A stretch of DNA of 64,000 nt from Progne subis subis (GCA_022316685.1 JAKJHU010000066.1:4523913-4587912), one strand, 5' to 3'. Numbered from the stretch's first letter, positions 11,761 through 22,871 are shown. Numbers and translations: made by a program. The notes: generated from the sequence alone by a model not told the origin.

Positions 11761-13392
11761 TTTTCATCATTCCAGGCAAGTGCAGAACACCCCCAAATTG
11801 CTGCCTTGTTGGAGGGACTCCAGTCGGCACCTTGGGACAAAACAGCATGGGGAGTTCAAGGCAGGGACAGCTGAGGGTTTATAGGATCACAGATCCCTGC
11901 AAGAGTCAGGAAATCCCTCTTTTCTCACTGTTAGAGCTCAGAGTGGTCCAGGGGTGGGTGTGATATTCCAACCTCCTGCCCTGCTGGGTCCCTGAAGCCT
12001 GACCCACACAGCCCTTTCTGGAAGCAGCACTGAAGGAAAAGACTGGGAAGCGAAAAACAAGGAGGTAAAAAAGGGCAAAGGGAAAGAACAAAACCCCTCA
12101 GCCTGAAAGAGTCACAGGCTTTCAGATGGCAGAAAGTCAAACAAGAAAAAGGCCCTTCAAGAAAGGTCTTATTGCAGCCCGTGCAGGCAGCTGGGGTTAC
12201 CTGAGACTCTCTGGTGGTTCAGAAGACTTTGACCAAGAAAGTGAAAGCCAGGGACGATCAATGAGCTCTGCCAGAGGCAGCGCATCGGGTTACCCGCTGA
12301 GCCCAGACACCTCGAGCTGCACTTTGGAACTTTTCCCTTTTTTTTTCCTCCTGGTCTGGCAGTGAGTCTGAGTGTGGATAACAAACCTCCGTTGCCCTCC
12401 ACAGCGATCACTAGAATACAGCTTGTTTAAATGGCTTTTTTTTCCCCCTTCATACCAAGTTAGAAAGGAGAGCTGCAGTTTCGGGGTGTATGAGCTGTCC
12501 TCACAAGTGGCTGTGGCAAATGGGAAGAGGTGGAGGGTAGAAGGATGTGGAAGGTCACTCCCCAGGCACTGGGGTGGGTGTCTGCTGCCCGAAAATGGCT
12601 TTAAACCCCTCTGAACAGGGCTGGTTTTATATTGGGAAAGAAAAAAAATTCTCCTATGGCTTCTGAGATGTCTCATAATGGCAGGGATGCAGTTAATCCA
12701 GACCAGCTCCACCTGAGGAACGGTGTGCGAGAGATTTTGGCCATCCCTTGACTAACCCAAAGCCAAAGGGATCCAGGAAGGTGACTGGTGTGGCCCAGAG
12801 GTGAGGAACTATGCCACTGCTTCTTCCATGGGGGGAGGATGCCTTCAGGAGGACACTGGATCCTACTCCCAAGGCTCAGGAGCAGCAGGATCTGCTGGCA
12901 CGTGCTCAGCAAAGCCAACAGAGCCAGCTGGGGTGCCCTGGGGAGGCTCTGGGTGCCAGAAGGACACACAGAGGACACGAGCAGCTCCTCAGAGCCGAGC
13001 AGAGGAGTGCAGGGAGCAGAGCCAGCTCCTGGCTCCGATATCTCCAAGCAGGACAGACTGGGGATGCTTCAACAATCCCTCTTCCCGCATCAGCAAATGT
13101 CAGCTCCTCAAAACCAACAGCGCTTGTTGACTGCTTTGCTCAGTCTCTAGGGCTGGTAAAGGCTTCTGGGGGAGAAAGAAATCACAGATGCCCAAATGTT
13201 TCTTTCTAAGGGAAAAATAATAATATTAAAAAAAGCTTCCTTTCAGAATGACTTTTTATTTTGAAATCTCAAGCAATTTGCTAAAAACTCAAATCAAGCC
13301 CCAAAACGAGGGCTTCCGATGTCTAAATGAATCATTCGCCAATTACTAAATGGAATCAGCCCCTTCCAGAACAGCTTTCAAGAACATTTCTT

Positions 13393-13396
<4 letters not shown>
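11761..13396. other. Intronic unique sequence
   Basis: No repeat family or exon recognised. Three overlapping plus-strand frames at 12788-13209 reflect a GC-rich, stop-poor patch with no recognisable domain. Confidence 0.5.

Positions 13397-13432
<36 letters not shown>
13397..13432. repeat. Poly(A) run, 36 bases
   Basis: A36 without interruption, followed 25 bases later by AAAATAAAATAAAATAAAAAA (13457-13480). Confidence 0.95.
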
Positions 13433-13435
<3 letters not shown>

Positions 13436-13933
13436 GCCGCTGTGAGCTGGAGGTATTAAAAAAATAAAATAAAATAAAAAAAGTTTTGAAAGATCACAAG
13501 TTCTCCCAGAAAATGGGACCGCTTCCCTCTCTGATTGCAATTAATGACCTGCCAGCCAAGGAGTCCCCAGACCTGCAAGGGCAGATCCCAGAGCAGAAGG
13601 AGGCTGGTGCCTGGGGGTGCATCCTCCTGAAGGACAGCTTGTGTGTGTTCAGCTCTTCCTCTTGGAAATAGATGGATGTTGCATGGGATGAAATGAGGCA
13701 GCAAAGCCAAAATCTAGGAGTGTTACTAACACAGCAGAGCCTGGGACAGGTCCCTCTGCACCCATCAGGGGATCTCTCTGTAATAAAATCTTGCCCTTCT
13801 CTATAGGGACGCTGCTTTTCTGCCCCAATTTTCCATCCTTATGGCAGCTGGGGTGTTAAACACCACCCAGGGGTGCTGTGCAGGGCTGAAAACGTGTGTG
13901 GTGACCACATGCAGAGGGACCAGTGAGTGTATA

Positions 13934-14148
13934 TAGAATAACAGAATGGTTTGGTTGGAAGGGACCCTGAAAATCACCCAATTCCACCCCGTTCCACTAT
14001 CCCAGTTTGCTCCAAGCCCCATCCAGCCTGGTCTTGGACACTCCTAGGGATGGAGCAGCCAAAACTTCTCTGGGCACCCTGTGCCAGTGCCTCACCACCC
14101 TCACAGGGAAGAATTCCTTCCAAATATCCAATCCAGAATTAGGGAGGG
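13934..14148 (-). mobile_element. CR1 LINE 3' fragment
   Basis: Starts TAGAATAACAGAATGGTTTGG, GTTGGAAGGGACCCTGAAAA, then CCCCATCCAGCCTGGTCTTG, CACCCTGTGCCAGTGCCTCA, AGGGAAGAATTCCTTCC. Minus strand. The CCTGCCATGGGCAGGG block is missing, an internal deletion. Confidence 0.93.
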
Positions 14149-17100
14149 CTCTTTCAGCAGCTGAAAGGTTCATCCCTCCCCTGGGGATAAAGAGGTTGAA
14201 CTGTTGCTGGGAAAGAAGGAAGAGGGGTGGTCGCATCTTGGATATGGGTGAGACAGGGAGTGACTTGCCAGAGGATTAGAAGAGTGGTCAGATTTGGGTG
14301 GCATTTTTGGACAGTGCTGCATCTGACACAGGAGGAAGCTGCTGAATTCATTTCAGGGTTGCAGGAAACTTTGCTCTGCTCTCACCGCTCTCCGCAGCCC
14401 CCATCCGGGCTGGTGACATTGCTGCGACCTTGCAGCTGGTGACATTGCAGGACCTGCAGCTTTGCAGCCTGGTCCATCCCCACTGCTCCCAGCCCAGCCC
14501 CTCTCCCTCTGCAGAGCCACGCTTTCAATTTACTCAAGTAAATGATTCATCACCACCTAAAGAGGCTTGAGCAGAGCCCGGGAGGGAGCAGAGCTGGGAA
14601 AGGGAGAGGGGACAAGATGGGGGTAAAGATACAGAGATGAAAAGCTCCCGTGACCTGCTCTGTATCAGCTGCTCTCCTCAGGACAGAAGCCAATCAATCC
14701 TGCCCCCCTCTCTGCTGCAGCCGTCTGTGGGTCTGTCTGTCTCTCTCTGTCTCTCAGAGGACTCGAGTTTCTCGGTGTAAGGTTAGGACAGCAGAGCTGT
14801 GGAAATCGATTTCCGAGTCCTGGCACGCCGCCCTCGGCACAGACAGCCCAGCTCCGTTGGGAAAAGATGGATGGGGAGCCGTGCCTGGACCTCTCAGGTG
14901 GTGGGAGATGAGGGTGGTTGGAAATGGGGGTCTGGGGACGAGGAGTCACATCAGCCCTTGGAGGGAATATCCCAAAATAAGAGAGCTGTGCATGGGACAG
15001 ATGAGAAAATAGATGCTGTAACCCATTGGGCAGCGTTCACCCATCCCCCAGTCTGTCACAGTTCCTCTTGATGGCTGGAGGAAGAGGAGGAGGGAACAGC
15101 GTGGCTTTGCCCACAAATCCCAGCCCCACTCTACCCCAGCTCCTGCACAGCCCAGCTGCCTCCTCCACACCTTCCAGCAGATCCCACATCTTTGGATTCA
15201 GCCCTGCACTGGGAACCCCCTGGGATTCCTGACTGGGAGGGAAGAGGGAAGGGTTAGCAGCCAGGAGGGGAAATGTTTATGGCATTTTTCCCCAGGGATC
15301 CTTGAGCAGGACTTGTTGATGACGTATCCCACTGAAGGAAAAGTCTGTTAATGAGCCTCGAGGGGTTCTGATGTGCAAAAATTTCTAATTAGGGACTCAT
15401 CATTCCAGAGTCCTTACCCTGAATATCCTGCACAGCCAAAACTCGTTGAGTGGGGTGTCATTGGCTCCTTTGCTCTTAGGGCTGCCCAAAAGGATGAGGA
15501 AACTGAGACTCAGAAAGGAGCACCTGAGGCTGCACTGAAAACCCCTCCCAAACCAGGACTGAAAATTAGATATTTTCCCTGTGAGGACAACTAGAGGGAA
15601 CCAACAGACTTGAAGTGGGATTTGATAACATTTGCCTTCAAAGTGCTTCAAAAAAACCCCCCCAGGGAATCAATCTCATTGACCCTGCCGAGAGGTACAT
15701 AAATAAGAGGTAATTTCTCTTTTCCAGATAAGGAATTAGAGGTTAAGTGACCAGAGGAAGGAGGGCACGGGGACACTGCCATCAGCCAGATCCAGACTCC
15801 AGCCACACTTCTCCCTCAAGGATCGAGCCTGCACAGAGATTTATTTTTTTTTTTAACCAAGCTGAATCTGCCAATCCCACCCATCACCATCCATTTCATT
15901 TCCAGGGCTCCTCAGGATGAGCTGCTGCACACTCTGCAGTTGTCTGTGCCCCTTCTGTCTCCTTTTGGGGGTTTATTGCTGCATGTTTTGATTGTTTGTT
16001 GCCACTGACCCTGGATGCAAGGAGATGAAATAACCAGCATTGCTGTGGTATAGTCAATGAACAAATTCTTTGTTCAAAGCCTTTCTATGCTGCTTGCACA
16101 TTATCTGTGCTGTCCCTTCGCTGGCAGCAAACACACGGTGTCCTGGAGGATGGATCCAGGATGAGATGGGATGGGAACACACCGTAAAGCTCTGTATCAA
16201 ATGGAAATATCCTCAGGTCAGCAGGATTAAAGTTTTCTGGGCTCTTACCCACCACACCACAATTCTGGACTCGTTTGCCAAGGCTCCCTTGAACAATTCT
16301 AGAGCATGAGCCACATTTTTAGATGTGTTCTGGGATGAATCCCCCAGATCTGATTTGAAATTAGGCAGACTGCCGTGGTTTTGGATGAGGGTCACACCGG
16401 CTAACAGAAGCAGAGCATTCAGAGCATCAACAGAAGGTTGGAATATGGTCCAGGTTTGTTCCCTTCTGTTCCAGCAAGGAGAGGCAGCGAAGTCTATCAC
16501 TTCAACAGGATCCCTGTCTCCACCTGGAGAGTTTGCAGCTCTACAGGACGGATCCAGGTGGACTCAGAGGGAGAAGACCAACAAACTGCAAGAGCAGGGC
16601 TCACCAGAAAAACCCTCCAAGGCTGCCAAGGACACCGTGAGGCTTGGAGTGACAACACCCTGCAGAGCCGTTCTCAGCTGGAGCTGTGGGTTAGACAGAC
16701 CCAATGCACTTCCCAGCCACTGCCTCTGCAGAGAGGGGCTTGGCAAAGGAGACCTCTCTGCCACTCAGAGCCAGGAGCTCAGCCAAGCTGACACCTCCCT
16801 CTCCAGGGCTTTGGCAGAGGGCTCTCTGCAGGAGGAGATCACTCCGGGAAAGGGCTGCAGAGAGGCAACTTCAAGATCAAAGTCATCATTAAAAAGCCTA
16901 AGGAAAACAAGACGATGAACTGATATCCCAGCACTGAGGACAACTGGATCCAGTGCTCCTTGTGAGGCAGTGGATAAACCAGTGCAACAAAATGATGGAA
17001 GAGTAGAATGAGGCCCCTGCTTGGCCTGTTAAACCATAAGAGTTTACCTTTCATGAGGTCCCAATGGAAACTACCTTGGAGTGGATCCCGTGTTACTTAC

Positions 17101-17558
17101 CGGGATGTGATTCCTCTCTAAGGGCAATAGAGATCACGAGTCCAAAAGTGAAGTTCAGGTCAGCAGTGGACAGCTGGAGGTGCTGAGACAGGGGCTAATG
17201 GTCAGAGCTAAATTCCCTCAAACGGAATGGAAACCACCAGGAAAATGTGACCCAGCGAAGAGCTGCCGGAGTGCTGAACTCAGAACACATCAGGCTGCTT
17301 TGCTGGTGCAGTCAGCAAACTGTGGATCAAGCAGTGGAGAAGCTCTGTCCAGCCTCTACCACCCTTCTTTCCCCTCGTCTTCCAAAAAAACCCTTCATAC
17401 TTGAGCAAAGACTCTCCCCAGCAAGTCCCAGACACAATTTTGGAGGTACCTGGCTCAGCCAGGGGTTGAGACAGCATTTTAGGCCTGTGTTAGCACGAGG
17501 GCAGGTGTCAGGGGCGGGCAGGGCTGGGATGGTGATAGACCCCAGTGTGGGAAATTAC
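14149..17558. other. Intronic unique sequence, 3.4 kb
   Basis: No mobile element or exon recognised. GCTGGTGACATTGC occurs twice at 14409-14446, and a CTGT/CTCT microsatellite lies at about 14733-14757. A 197-codon plus-strand frame at 16325-16918 has no recognised domain; its Ser/Lys/Arg-rich end looks like chance. Confidence 0.45.
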
Positions 17559-18250
17559 TAGTAAAGGTAAGATTTTCAGAAGCTGGAAAAGCAGGCCTCA
17601 GAAACAGAAAGAACAGATAACTCAGAGCTAGCTGCAGCTGCAAATCTGAAAGCAAAGATACAATCATACACTAAACAAGGACACAAAACAATAGTTTGAA
17701 TTTTTAGGCTTGGTTAGAATAGAACTTAAAACTGCAGAAAAATATGCTTAGCAAGAGACAGTAGAAGGGTTTCAGCTTCTTCTCAAGCTTAATAATGGAG
17801 TATTGTGTATTGTGAATAGAAAGCGTACAAGCAAGCATTGTTTGAAGTACGCGTACGTGTGCTTTTAGTGACTGGCTAGAACAATTGTCTGTGAGCTTTA
17901 GCAATATGCTATTGGCTGGAAAACTTCTAAAAATGCCCTGTGACAAAGAGATCTTACTGGCTGGAAAACTTCTAAAAATGCCCCATGACAAAGAGATCTT
18001 ATTGGCTGCAAAACTTTTAAAACACCCTGTGACAAAGAGATCTTATTGGTTGGGAAACTTTTAAAAATGCCCCGTGACAAAGAGATCTTATTGGCTGCAA
18101 AACTTTTAAAACACCCTGTGACAAAGAGGTCTTATTGGCTGGAAAACTTTCAAAACGCCCCGTAACAAAGAGACATTTGGCTACCGCGGGCAAGACGCGA
18201 GCTGTCGCCATCTTCCAATTGCCTCGACCTGTTACGAGGCTGATGTTGCA
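17559..18250. mobile_element. LTR-like element with CCAAT minisatellite
   Basis: The element runs up to about 77 bases from the plexin exon. A possible 4-bp target duplication (TTAC at 17555-17558 and 18251-18254) would give these limits, but the ends are degenerate (TA...CA). It contains a CpG palindrome GTACGCGTAC (17847-17856), the six-unit tandem array at 17911-18180, and a CpG-rich segment at 18181-18240 with GTCGCCATCTTC, whose complement GAAGATGGCGAC matches the YY1 consensus. The layout of a repeat-bearing regulatory region and CpG-rich end resembles a retroviral U3/R region. No TATA box or AATAAA signal was found, so orientation and class are open. Confidence 0.5.
17911..18180. repeat. 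Minisatellite, six 44-45 bp units with CCAAT boxes
   Basis: Six tandem units, starting near 17911, 17956, 18001, 18045, 18090 and 18134. Each has TTGGCTG(G/C)AAAACTT or a close variant, a CCC(T/C)(G/A)TGAC-like segment and ACAAAGAGATCTTA. Five units have ATTGG (CCAAT on the minus strand); the second has CTGG. Units 3 and 5 are nearly identical and differ from 4 and 6, so 3-4 and 5-6 form an 89-base higher-order repeat. Confidence 0.92.
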
Positions 18251-18318
18251 TTACAGGCTCCAAGGAACCTCTCCCGGTGTTCCCGTCCCGTTTGTGCAGA
18301 GCACCAACACACCCAGCA

Positions 18319-18330
18319 GGTACTCACGTG
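18319..18330 (-). promoter_or_regulatory. Splice donor of the plexin exon
   Basis: On the minus strand the exon ends ...CACAACAC and the intron begins GTGAGTACC, a near-perfect vertebrate 5' splice site. It leaves the reading frame two bases into a codon, so the next exon must begin with the third base of a probable Thr codon. Confidence 0.85.
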
Positions 18331-18428
18331 TTGTGAAGGACACACCATCCGCAGTGGGGGTCTCCCGAGCCCAGGCACTCGCTGCAGGTCTTGTACTGGC
18401 TGCACGACTCCACGGGCACCCTGGTGAG
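18328..18428 (-). CDS. PLXNA2: Class A plexin internal exon, start of PSI domain 1
   Basis: A 101-base internal exon on the minus strand. It is preceded by a pyrimidine tract and AG (CCCCTTTTCCTCCTGCAG) and followed by the consensus donor GTGAGTAC. Read from phase 0 it is open throughout: 33 codons plus two bases of the next. Residues 4-9 are VPVESC, cysteines fall at positions 9, 15, 18, 26 and 29, and residues 23-29 are DPHCGWC. This is the beginning of the first plexin-semaphorin-integrin (PSI) domain, which follows the sema domain in the plexin ectodomain. Class A plexins are single-pass receptors for class 3 semaphorins (with neuropilins) and class 6 semaphorins, guiding axons and vessels; their cytoplasmic part is a Ras/Rap GAP. 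CVLHN after GWC suggests plexin-A2; plexin-A4, as I recall it, has CALHN. The family call is firm, the paralogue tentative. Neither neighbouring exon was found in the window. Confidence 0.92.
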
Positions 18429-18430
18429 CT

Positions 18431-18448
18431 GCAGGAGGAAAAGGGGAC
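18431..18448 (-). promoter_or_regulatory. Splice acceptor pyrimidine tract of the plexin exon
   Basis: On the minus strand this reads CCCCTTTTCCTCCTGC, followed by the AG at plus positions 18430-18429 and then the exon's first base at 18428. The near-continuous pyrimidine run and CAG end are what define the exon start. Confidence 0.85.
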
Positions 18449-18548
18449 AGACAACCTGTCAGGGTCCTCTCTCGCACGGCTCGGAATGCTTGATGGAGGT
18501 GTCACCCTCGCTGTCCCCTTCCCCTGGTGTTGCTTTTTATCTTCTTCC

Positions 18549-18949
18549 AGAGTAGGCCTTAAGTTCTCAAGACGGTATTTTGCGTTCGGACTCAGATGTT
18601 TATTAATTCTTATCTATATTACAGTCTAACAAACTATGAGTTCTACAGCCCTTATAATAAACAAAGTAAAAATTGAGCCATCTCTGTCTCTCTGCAAGGT
18701 CTTTTAAGGGTAAAATGTGCAATTATGAAATGATAAAAGTTATTTTTACTTTTAACACAATAACCAATCACCTGTGGCCCACAATGTGGACTTTTCTTCC
18801 TGAGATACCACCCAAACCCATGAAGAAGAAAGTGGAAAAAGAAGGACTCAGCCTCTGCTGAGTCCTCCATCTTGCTTTATATATATTATTATATGCTAAA
18901 ACCTTAAAATCCAATTTTTACACCCTGTGATATCACACACTTCTACTCA
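18549..18949 (-). mobile_element. LTR on the minus strand, just upstream of plexin exon
   Basis: On the minus strand this has a TATA box (TATATAAAG, plus 18875-18883) and, about 280 bases later, AATAAA (plus 18599-18604), the spacing of an LTR promoter and polyadenylation signal. Its ends are approximate: TGAGTAG (minus, at 18949) and CTACTCT (at 18549) form an imperfect inverted terminal repeat. No clear target duplication was found. A perfect palindrome TGTGATATCACA sits at 18926-18937. It has the same orientation as the plexin gene and ends about 120 bases upstream of the exon. Confidence 0.6.
18843..18866 (-). other. Perfect 10-bp hairpin in the LTR
   Basis: AGGACTCAGC and GCTGAGTCCT flank the 4-base loop CTCT. 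It lies 10-40 bases downstream of the minus-strand TATA box, so a transcript starting there would carry it at or near its 5' end. Confidence 0.8.
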
Positions 18950-20639
18950 AACTCCACACCCACAATCCCAGTGCTATCACTCAATTTTGGAAGCCTCCTC
19001 CAAGGCCTCTGGTCAAATGCAGTGTTTTCTCAGGGGTCAGTGCCTGTCATCACAGAAAGTCTGAAATTCTCCATGCGGAGGGTTCCAACACCCTGGTCCC
19101 TGTCCTCCCGCAGGACAGAAGGATGTGGATGGTTTGCTCCAGAGCTCAGCCTGCTGCAGTCCCTGTCCCCATCCTGGTCCATGTCCCCTGCGGCCTTTCC
19201 CCCTCCCTGTAGCCCTTCATCCATTGCCAAATGACTTCACAGGAAGGATTTCCCAGCAATCAGCCAGGCTGTGGGGATGTGGTACCTTGAGATTAAATTA
19301 ATTCCTTTCAATTGGACAACAGATCTTCTGCAGCAAGTTAAACTCCCTGGATCTCATTGATCTCTCTGGGTTTGGACTCTGTTGCTTTCTGGTTTCCTGT
19401 GCGACCTGAGGTCTTGTGATGTCTTTGTCCCCTTCCCATGACTTCCTGCCACCAGCAGTCCCCACTGCCACCACCACTGCTGGTTCCAGGAAAGCTTTAG
19501 CTCCACTCCCCATTGCCTGTGCATCTTTCCGGCCATCACTTGTCCCATGCCTAGAGAGGTTGCTTCCAGCAGGAAAAGGACAAAGGCTGGATTATTTTCT
19601 GGATATTGTAGCCCTTTTGCAGCTCAGAAGGCATCAGAGTAGGACCTGAAACACCCATATGCTGCCAAAATAACACATTTTGTCATCTATTTTTCTTTCA
19701 TTGTTCCCTTTTAATTAAAACATTTCAGCGAGAGGTTTCAAGGGTTGAAGGGACTGCCCAGCCTGACCTCCTGTCTCACAGACCAGCGCTTTTGATTCCT
19801 CTTAGGTTTTGTAAGCCCCTCGCAGCTTTTGAAGACAAACACACAATTTGGGCCCAACGACCTGATAGTCCCTTTTCCATTGAATAAGCTTCAGAGAGCC
19901 TCTGTAATATCCAGTCAATTGCTGGTGTCTTCACCCCAGTTCCTGTCAGCAGGGAGAGTTTATTCCCTCAGATGATAGAGTGTGGTATTATCCTGATGGA
20001 ACACTGCTGAGAGCTGCCAGCTCTAAACTGCAGAACAGTTACTCCTGACAAATGATGAGGGAATACACCTGGACCTCAGGGACAATTTTTTTACTTGGCG
20101 AAACGTTCAGGAGAGTTTGAGCTGTGAAGTGACAGACTAAGATCCATCTTGATTGCATCTGTAAACGAACCAAGAACTGGCTCTTTTAATTTTTTTTAAA
20201 TTATTATTCTAATATAAATATATATCTCAGGCAAAATTCCAGCTCCGTATGAAGACCTTTCCTGGTTGTATCAGAAAGAGTTTTTCTCACTCCTACCCAC
20301 AAATCCCAGCTGATAGTCTAGAAGCAAAAGCTGAAAACGTGCAGTTTTGCCTCTGGCAAGAGGCAGAAGCTTTGGAAAACTTCAGGTAGAAACACGATGG
20401 GGTTTATTTACCATTGCACCACTGCCTGTGCCAAGTCACCCAGGGGAACCAACTGCGGCTACTGAAAGCCTTTAATGAAAATGTGAGAATGGGGGAAAAA
20501 AATTTAAAAAAAACCCAGCACAAACTCACTTTTCTCAACGGAATCTGTTGCCATGAGCATAAAAACATAATCAGAATAGACCACAGAGCAATAAAAGTTA
20601 TAAGAACAAGACAGGGAGGGAGTCACTCAGACTTCTCTA
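18950..20639. other. Intronic sequence, possibly with a decayed CR1
   Basis: Mostly unrecognised. At about 19735-19860, GGGACTGCCCAGCCTGACCTCCTG and a following CACAGACC resemble the 3' end of ancient CR1 elements on the minus strand, but the match is short. Confidence 0.3.
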
Positions 20640-20722
20640 ATTATGGTGGCCTTGGCACTGGTGAATTTATGGTTGGATTTGATGATCTTAAAGGTCTTTT
20701 CCAAGATTCCATGATTCTTTCA
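20640..20722 (+). mobile_element. CR1 LINE 3' end
   Basis: CCTTGGCACTGGTGAATTTATGG, TTGATGATCTTAAAGGTCTT and CCATGATTCTTT are the final part of a CR1 subfamily in plus orientation. Only about 80 bases remain. Confidence 0.85.
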
Positions 20723-21605
20723 AGAAGTTTAAAAATTGTTTGGCCATGAATGTGGTTGCTCCACCTTCCTTAAGCTTCTGATCAAGAATTTATCACCTAT
20801 TCAGGAAGAATAAATTTTATCCCTCAAGGTTTCACCCAGTTAAACTTGTTGAACCCAATAGTCTGTATTGAATCCAGATTCCAAAGAGACGTAAAATTTT
20901 TTACAAGAAGATTCCAAAATGTGGAGACATTATAATTTTTTATGTCAGCCATTCCCACTTCTTATTTCCACCTGAGAAAAATATATTGTGAGTCATTTAA
21001 TCTCGATCACATCAAGATGGGCCATGTCTGCACTGTGGCCTCCAAAGGACTTGAAGAAGAAGCAGATAATTTAGTTTTGAAAGACTCGAAATCTGCCATT
21101 CCTCAATGCAGATGCAATTCCCACCTGGTAATTAGAATTTTGTGAGCACAGTTGGGTTTGGTTCTGCAGTTCCCACCCAAGCCACCCTCAGTTTGACATA
21201 TGGTGCTGCTTGATTTATCCTCATTAGCTCCAGATAGTTCCATCCAACCTCGTTTCTGAGCCAGTTTACACCTGTCTGATAGAAGTGAGCCTTGGTTAAG
21301 AAGTTTAGATCAGAAAATGAACTTTTCCAACACCTGGTGATCCTGGCTTGAATATTCAGTCAAAACCCACTTGTGGCTCTGATATAGGCAAAAGAAAGAA
21401 GTCCTAGAGGACTGAAATTTGCCATTTCTTGGCAAATTGTTATGAAAAGGGTAGATAAAAGGTGGTTTCTGTACGCTTTATTCTTATTAGTTAATTAGCC
21501 ATCAAAGGATATCCAAGCTCGTTCCAGTGGCAGGAGGAACCTACTGGGAACCCAGATCTTCATCTTTGCAGAAATGTTTTCTTTGCAGCATGTTTGGGTA
21601 CATTT
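20723..21605. other. Intronic unique sequence
   Basis: AT-rich, with no repeat family or exon recognised. Confidence 0.4.
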
Positions 21606-22025
21606 TGTAGGATATGTGTTGTTTTTAGGAGCACACCTGTTACCCTGGTTTTTCTGAGTTTTTTAAAGCCTTTTGAATTTTCATAAAATAGAGTCAGATC
21701 TTTAGCTACTGTACAATATTCGAAGAAGTTTCTACCTTTTCCCACATATGTAACATAAACAAATCCTTTGTTTTTCATTCTTTGTCCTTTGTTTGCATAC
21801 TTCTAACCTGAAAACAATTGTAACTGACAATTAATCTAGCCAGTGAGGCTGAGGGGTGGAAACCCCAAAAAGCCAAGCTTCTGCTAGACCCACAAATGTA
21901 TAAAAAGTAAGAAATAAACAAAGGGGCTCTCTCTCCCGTCTGTCTCAGCCTTGAGCCGGACAGAGGAACCTCTGCTGTGCGAAACCTCTTGTCTGCGTGT
22001 GGTTGCTTTGCGTGTCGTGGTGACA
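21606..22025 (+). mobile_element. Solo LTR of an endogenous retrovirus
   Basis: About 420 bases beginning TGTAGGATATG and ending GGTGACA, flanked by CATTT (21601-21605) and CATTC (22026-22030), an imperfect 5-bp target duplication. A TATA box (TATAAAAA, 21899-21906) is followed closely by AATAAA (21913-21918), then a CTCTCTCTCCCGTCTGTCTC region like the R/U5 part of avian retroviral LTRs. No internal retroviral genes flank it. It is antisense to the plexin gene. Confidence 0.7.
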
Positions 22026-22749
22026 CATTCCTGGCTTGTGCTGCTGTCCCAGTGCCCACAGGGGTGTGCCACGAGCTTCCCACATCCCAAATCCTGTCAG
22101 TCCCACCCGAGTGTGTCCCATGTCACTGTGTGCATTATTCCTGCCCTAAAAGTCCTTTTACGAGTTCACCTCTGGCAGCTTTATTGTGAGATTAATTAAA
22201 ACCGTACCACGCTGATAAATGTCTTGGGCTGGAAGTGTCAGAGCTTCCAATTAACGCAAGGAAGAAACCACAAAAAACGAAGGAGCTGCAACTAAAGAAA
22301 AGACACCTAAGGGTTGTCTGCTGAAAAGAGGAAGAACATCAAGCAAATAAGGAACATCAGAGGTCTTATTTTCATTTTTGGAGCATAAACTGTAATGAAT
22401 TATGCTCAGCTTTCCACCTTGAAGGGTTTGAGAGCTGACTGTGTCCCTCCAGGGAACAGCCAGCTTTTTGTGCTGCCACTAAAATACCAGCAAAATGGGA
22501 GTCCACGCAGCCTCCCAGTTACAAAGCCTTGCCATTATTTGTTTGGATGAAGGGCTGGAGGTGGAAATCTCCATGGCAAACCAGGCTGTGGTTATTCCTT
22601 CCACCCCTTCTCCACCGTGGAAAGCCTGGCAAACTCTTCAAGGATGGAGAACCCTTCAAGTTGGAAAAGTTATTTCCCAGCCTTGGTGAGGAGTCCCTAC
22701 CCCTGGTTCTCCATGGGAGTGAAACCTGGATTCAACACTTTGCAGCAAA
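22026..22749. other. Intronic unique sequence
   Basis: No exon or further repeat recognised. The first 150 bases could be extra LTR sequence if the 3' boundary given above is wrong. Confidence 0.4.
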
Positions 22750-22871
22750 TATCACAGAATCCTGGAATATCCTGAGCTGGAGGGAACCTGCAAGGATCAC
22801 TGAAGTTCAGTCCTTAGCCCCGCACAGGACAACTCCAAGAATCCACTGCATGCCTGAGACTCCTGCCCAGG
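22750..22871 (-). mobile_element. CR1 LINE 3' fragment
   Basis: ATCACAGAATCCTGGAATATCC, GAGCTGGAGGGAACCTGCAA, GCACAGGACAACTCCAAGAATC and TGCCTGAGA are the complement of the CR1 tail (CCTGCACAG subfamily). Minus strand. Confidence 0.92.

Larger units (their letters stand above)
1..18327 (-). other. Downstream plexin intron (partial, at least 18.3 kb)
   Basis: In gene order this follows the PSI exon. The next exon should start in mid-codon and continue the PSI domain with a Cys and a basic run. Nothing of that kind was found. The stretch contains CR1 tails, an LTR-like element next to the exon, microsatellites and unremarkable unique sequence. Confidence 0.65.

Noticed and set aside
16325..16918. 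197-codon plus frame
   Set aside because: No recognisable domain, opposite to the plexin gene, in a GC-rich low-stop region.
17090..17110. Minus-strand donor-like string CCCG|GTAAGTAAC
   Set aside because: No plausible acceptor or open exon upstream, and no plexin similarity.
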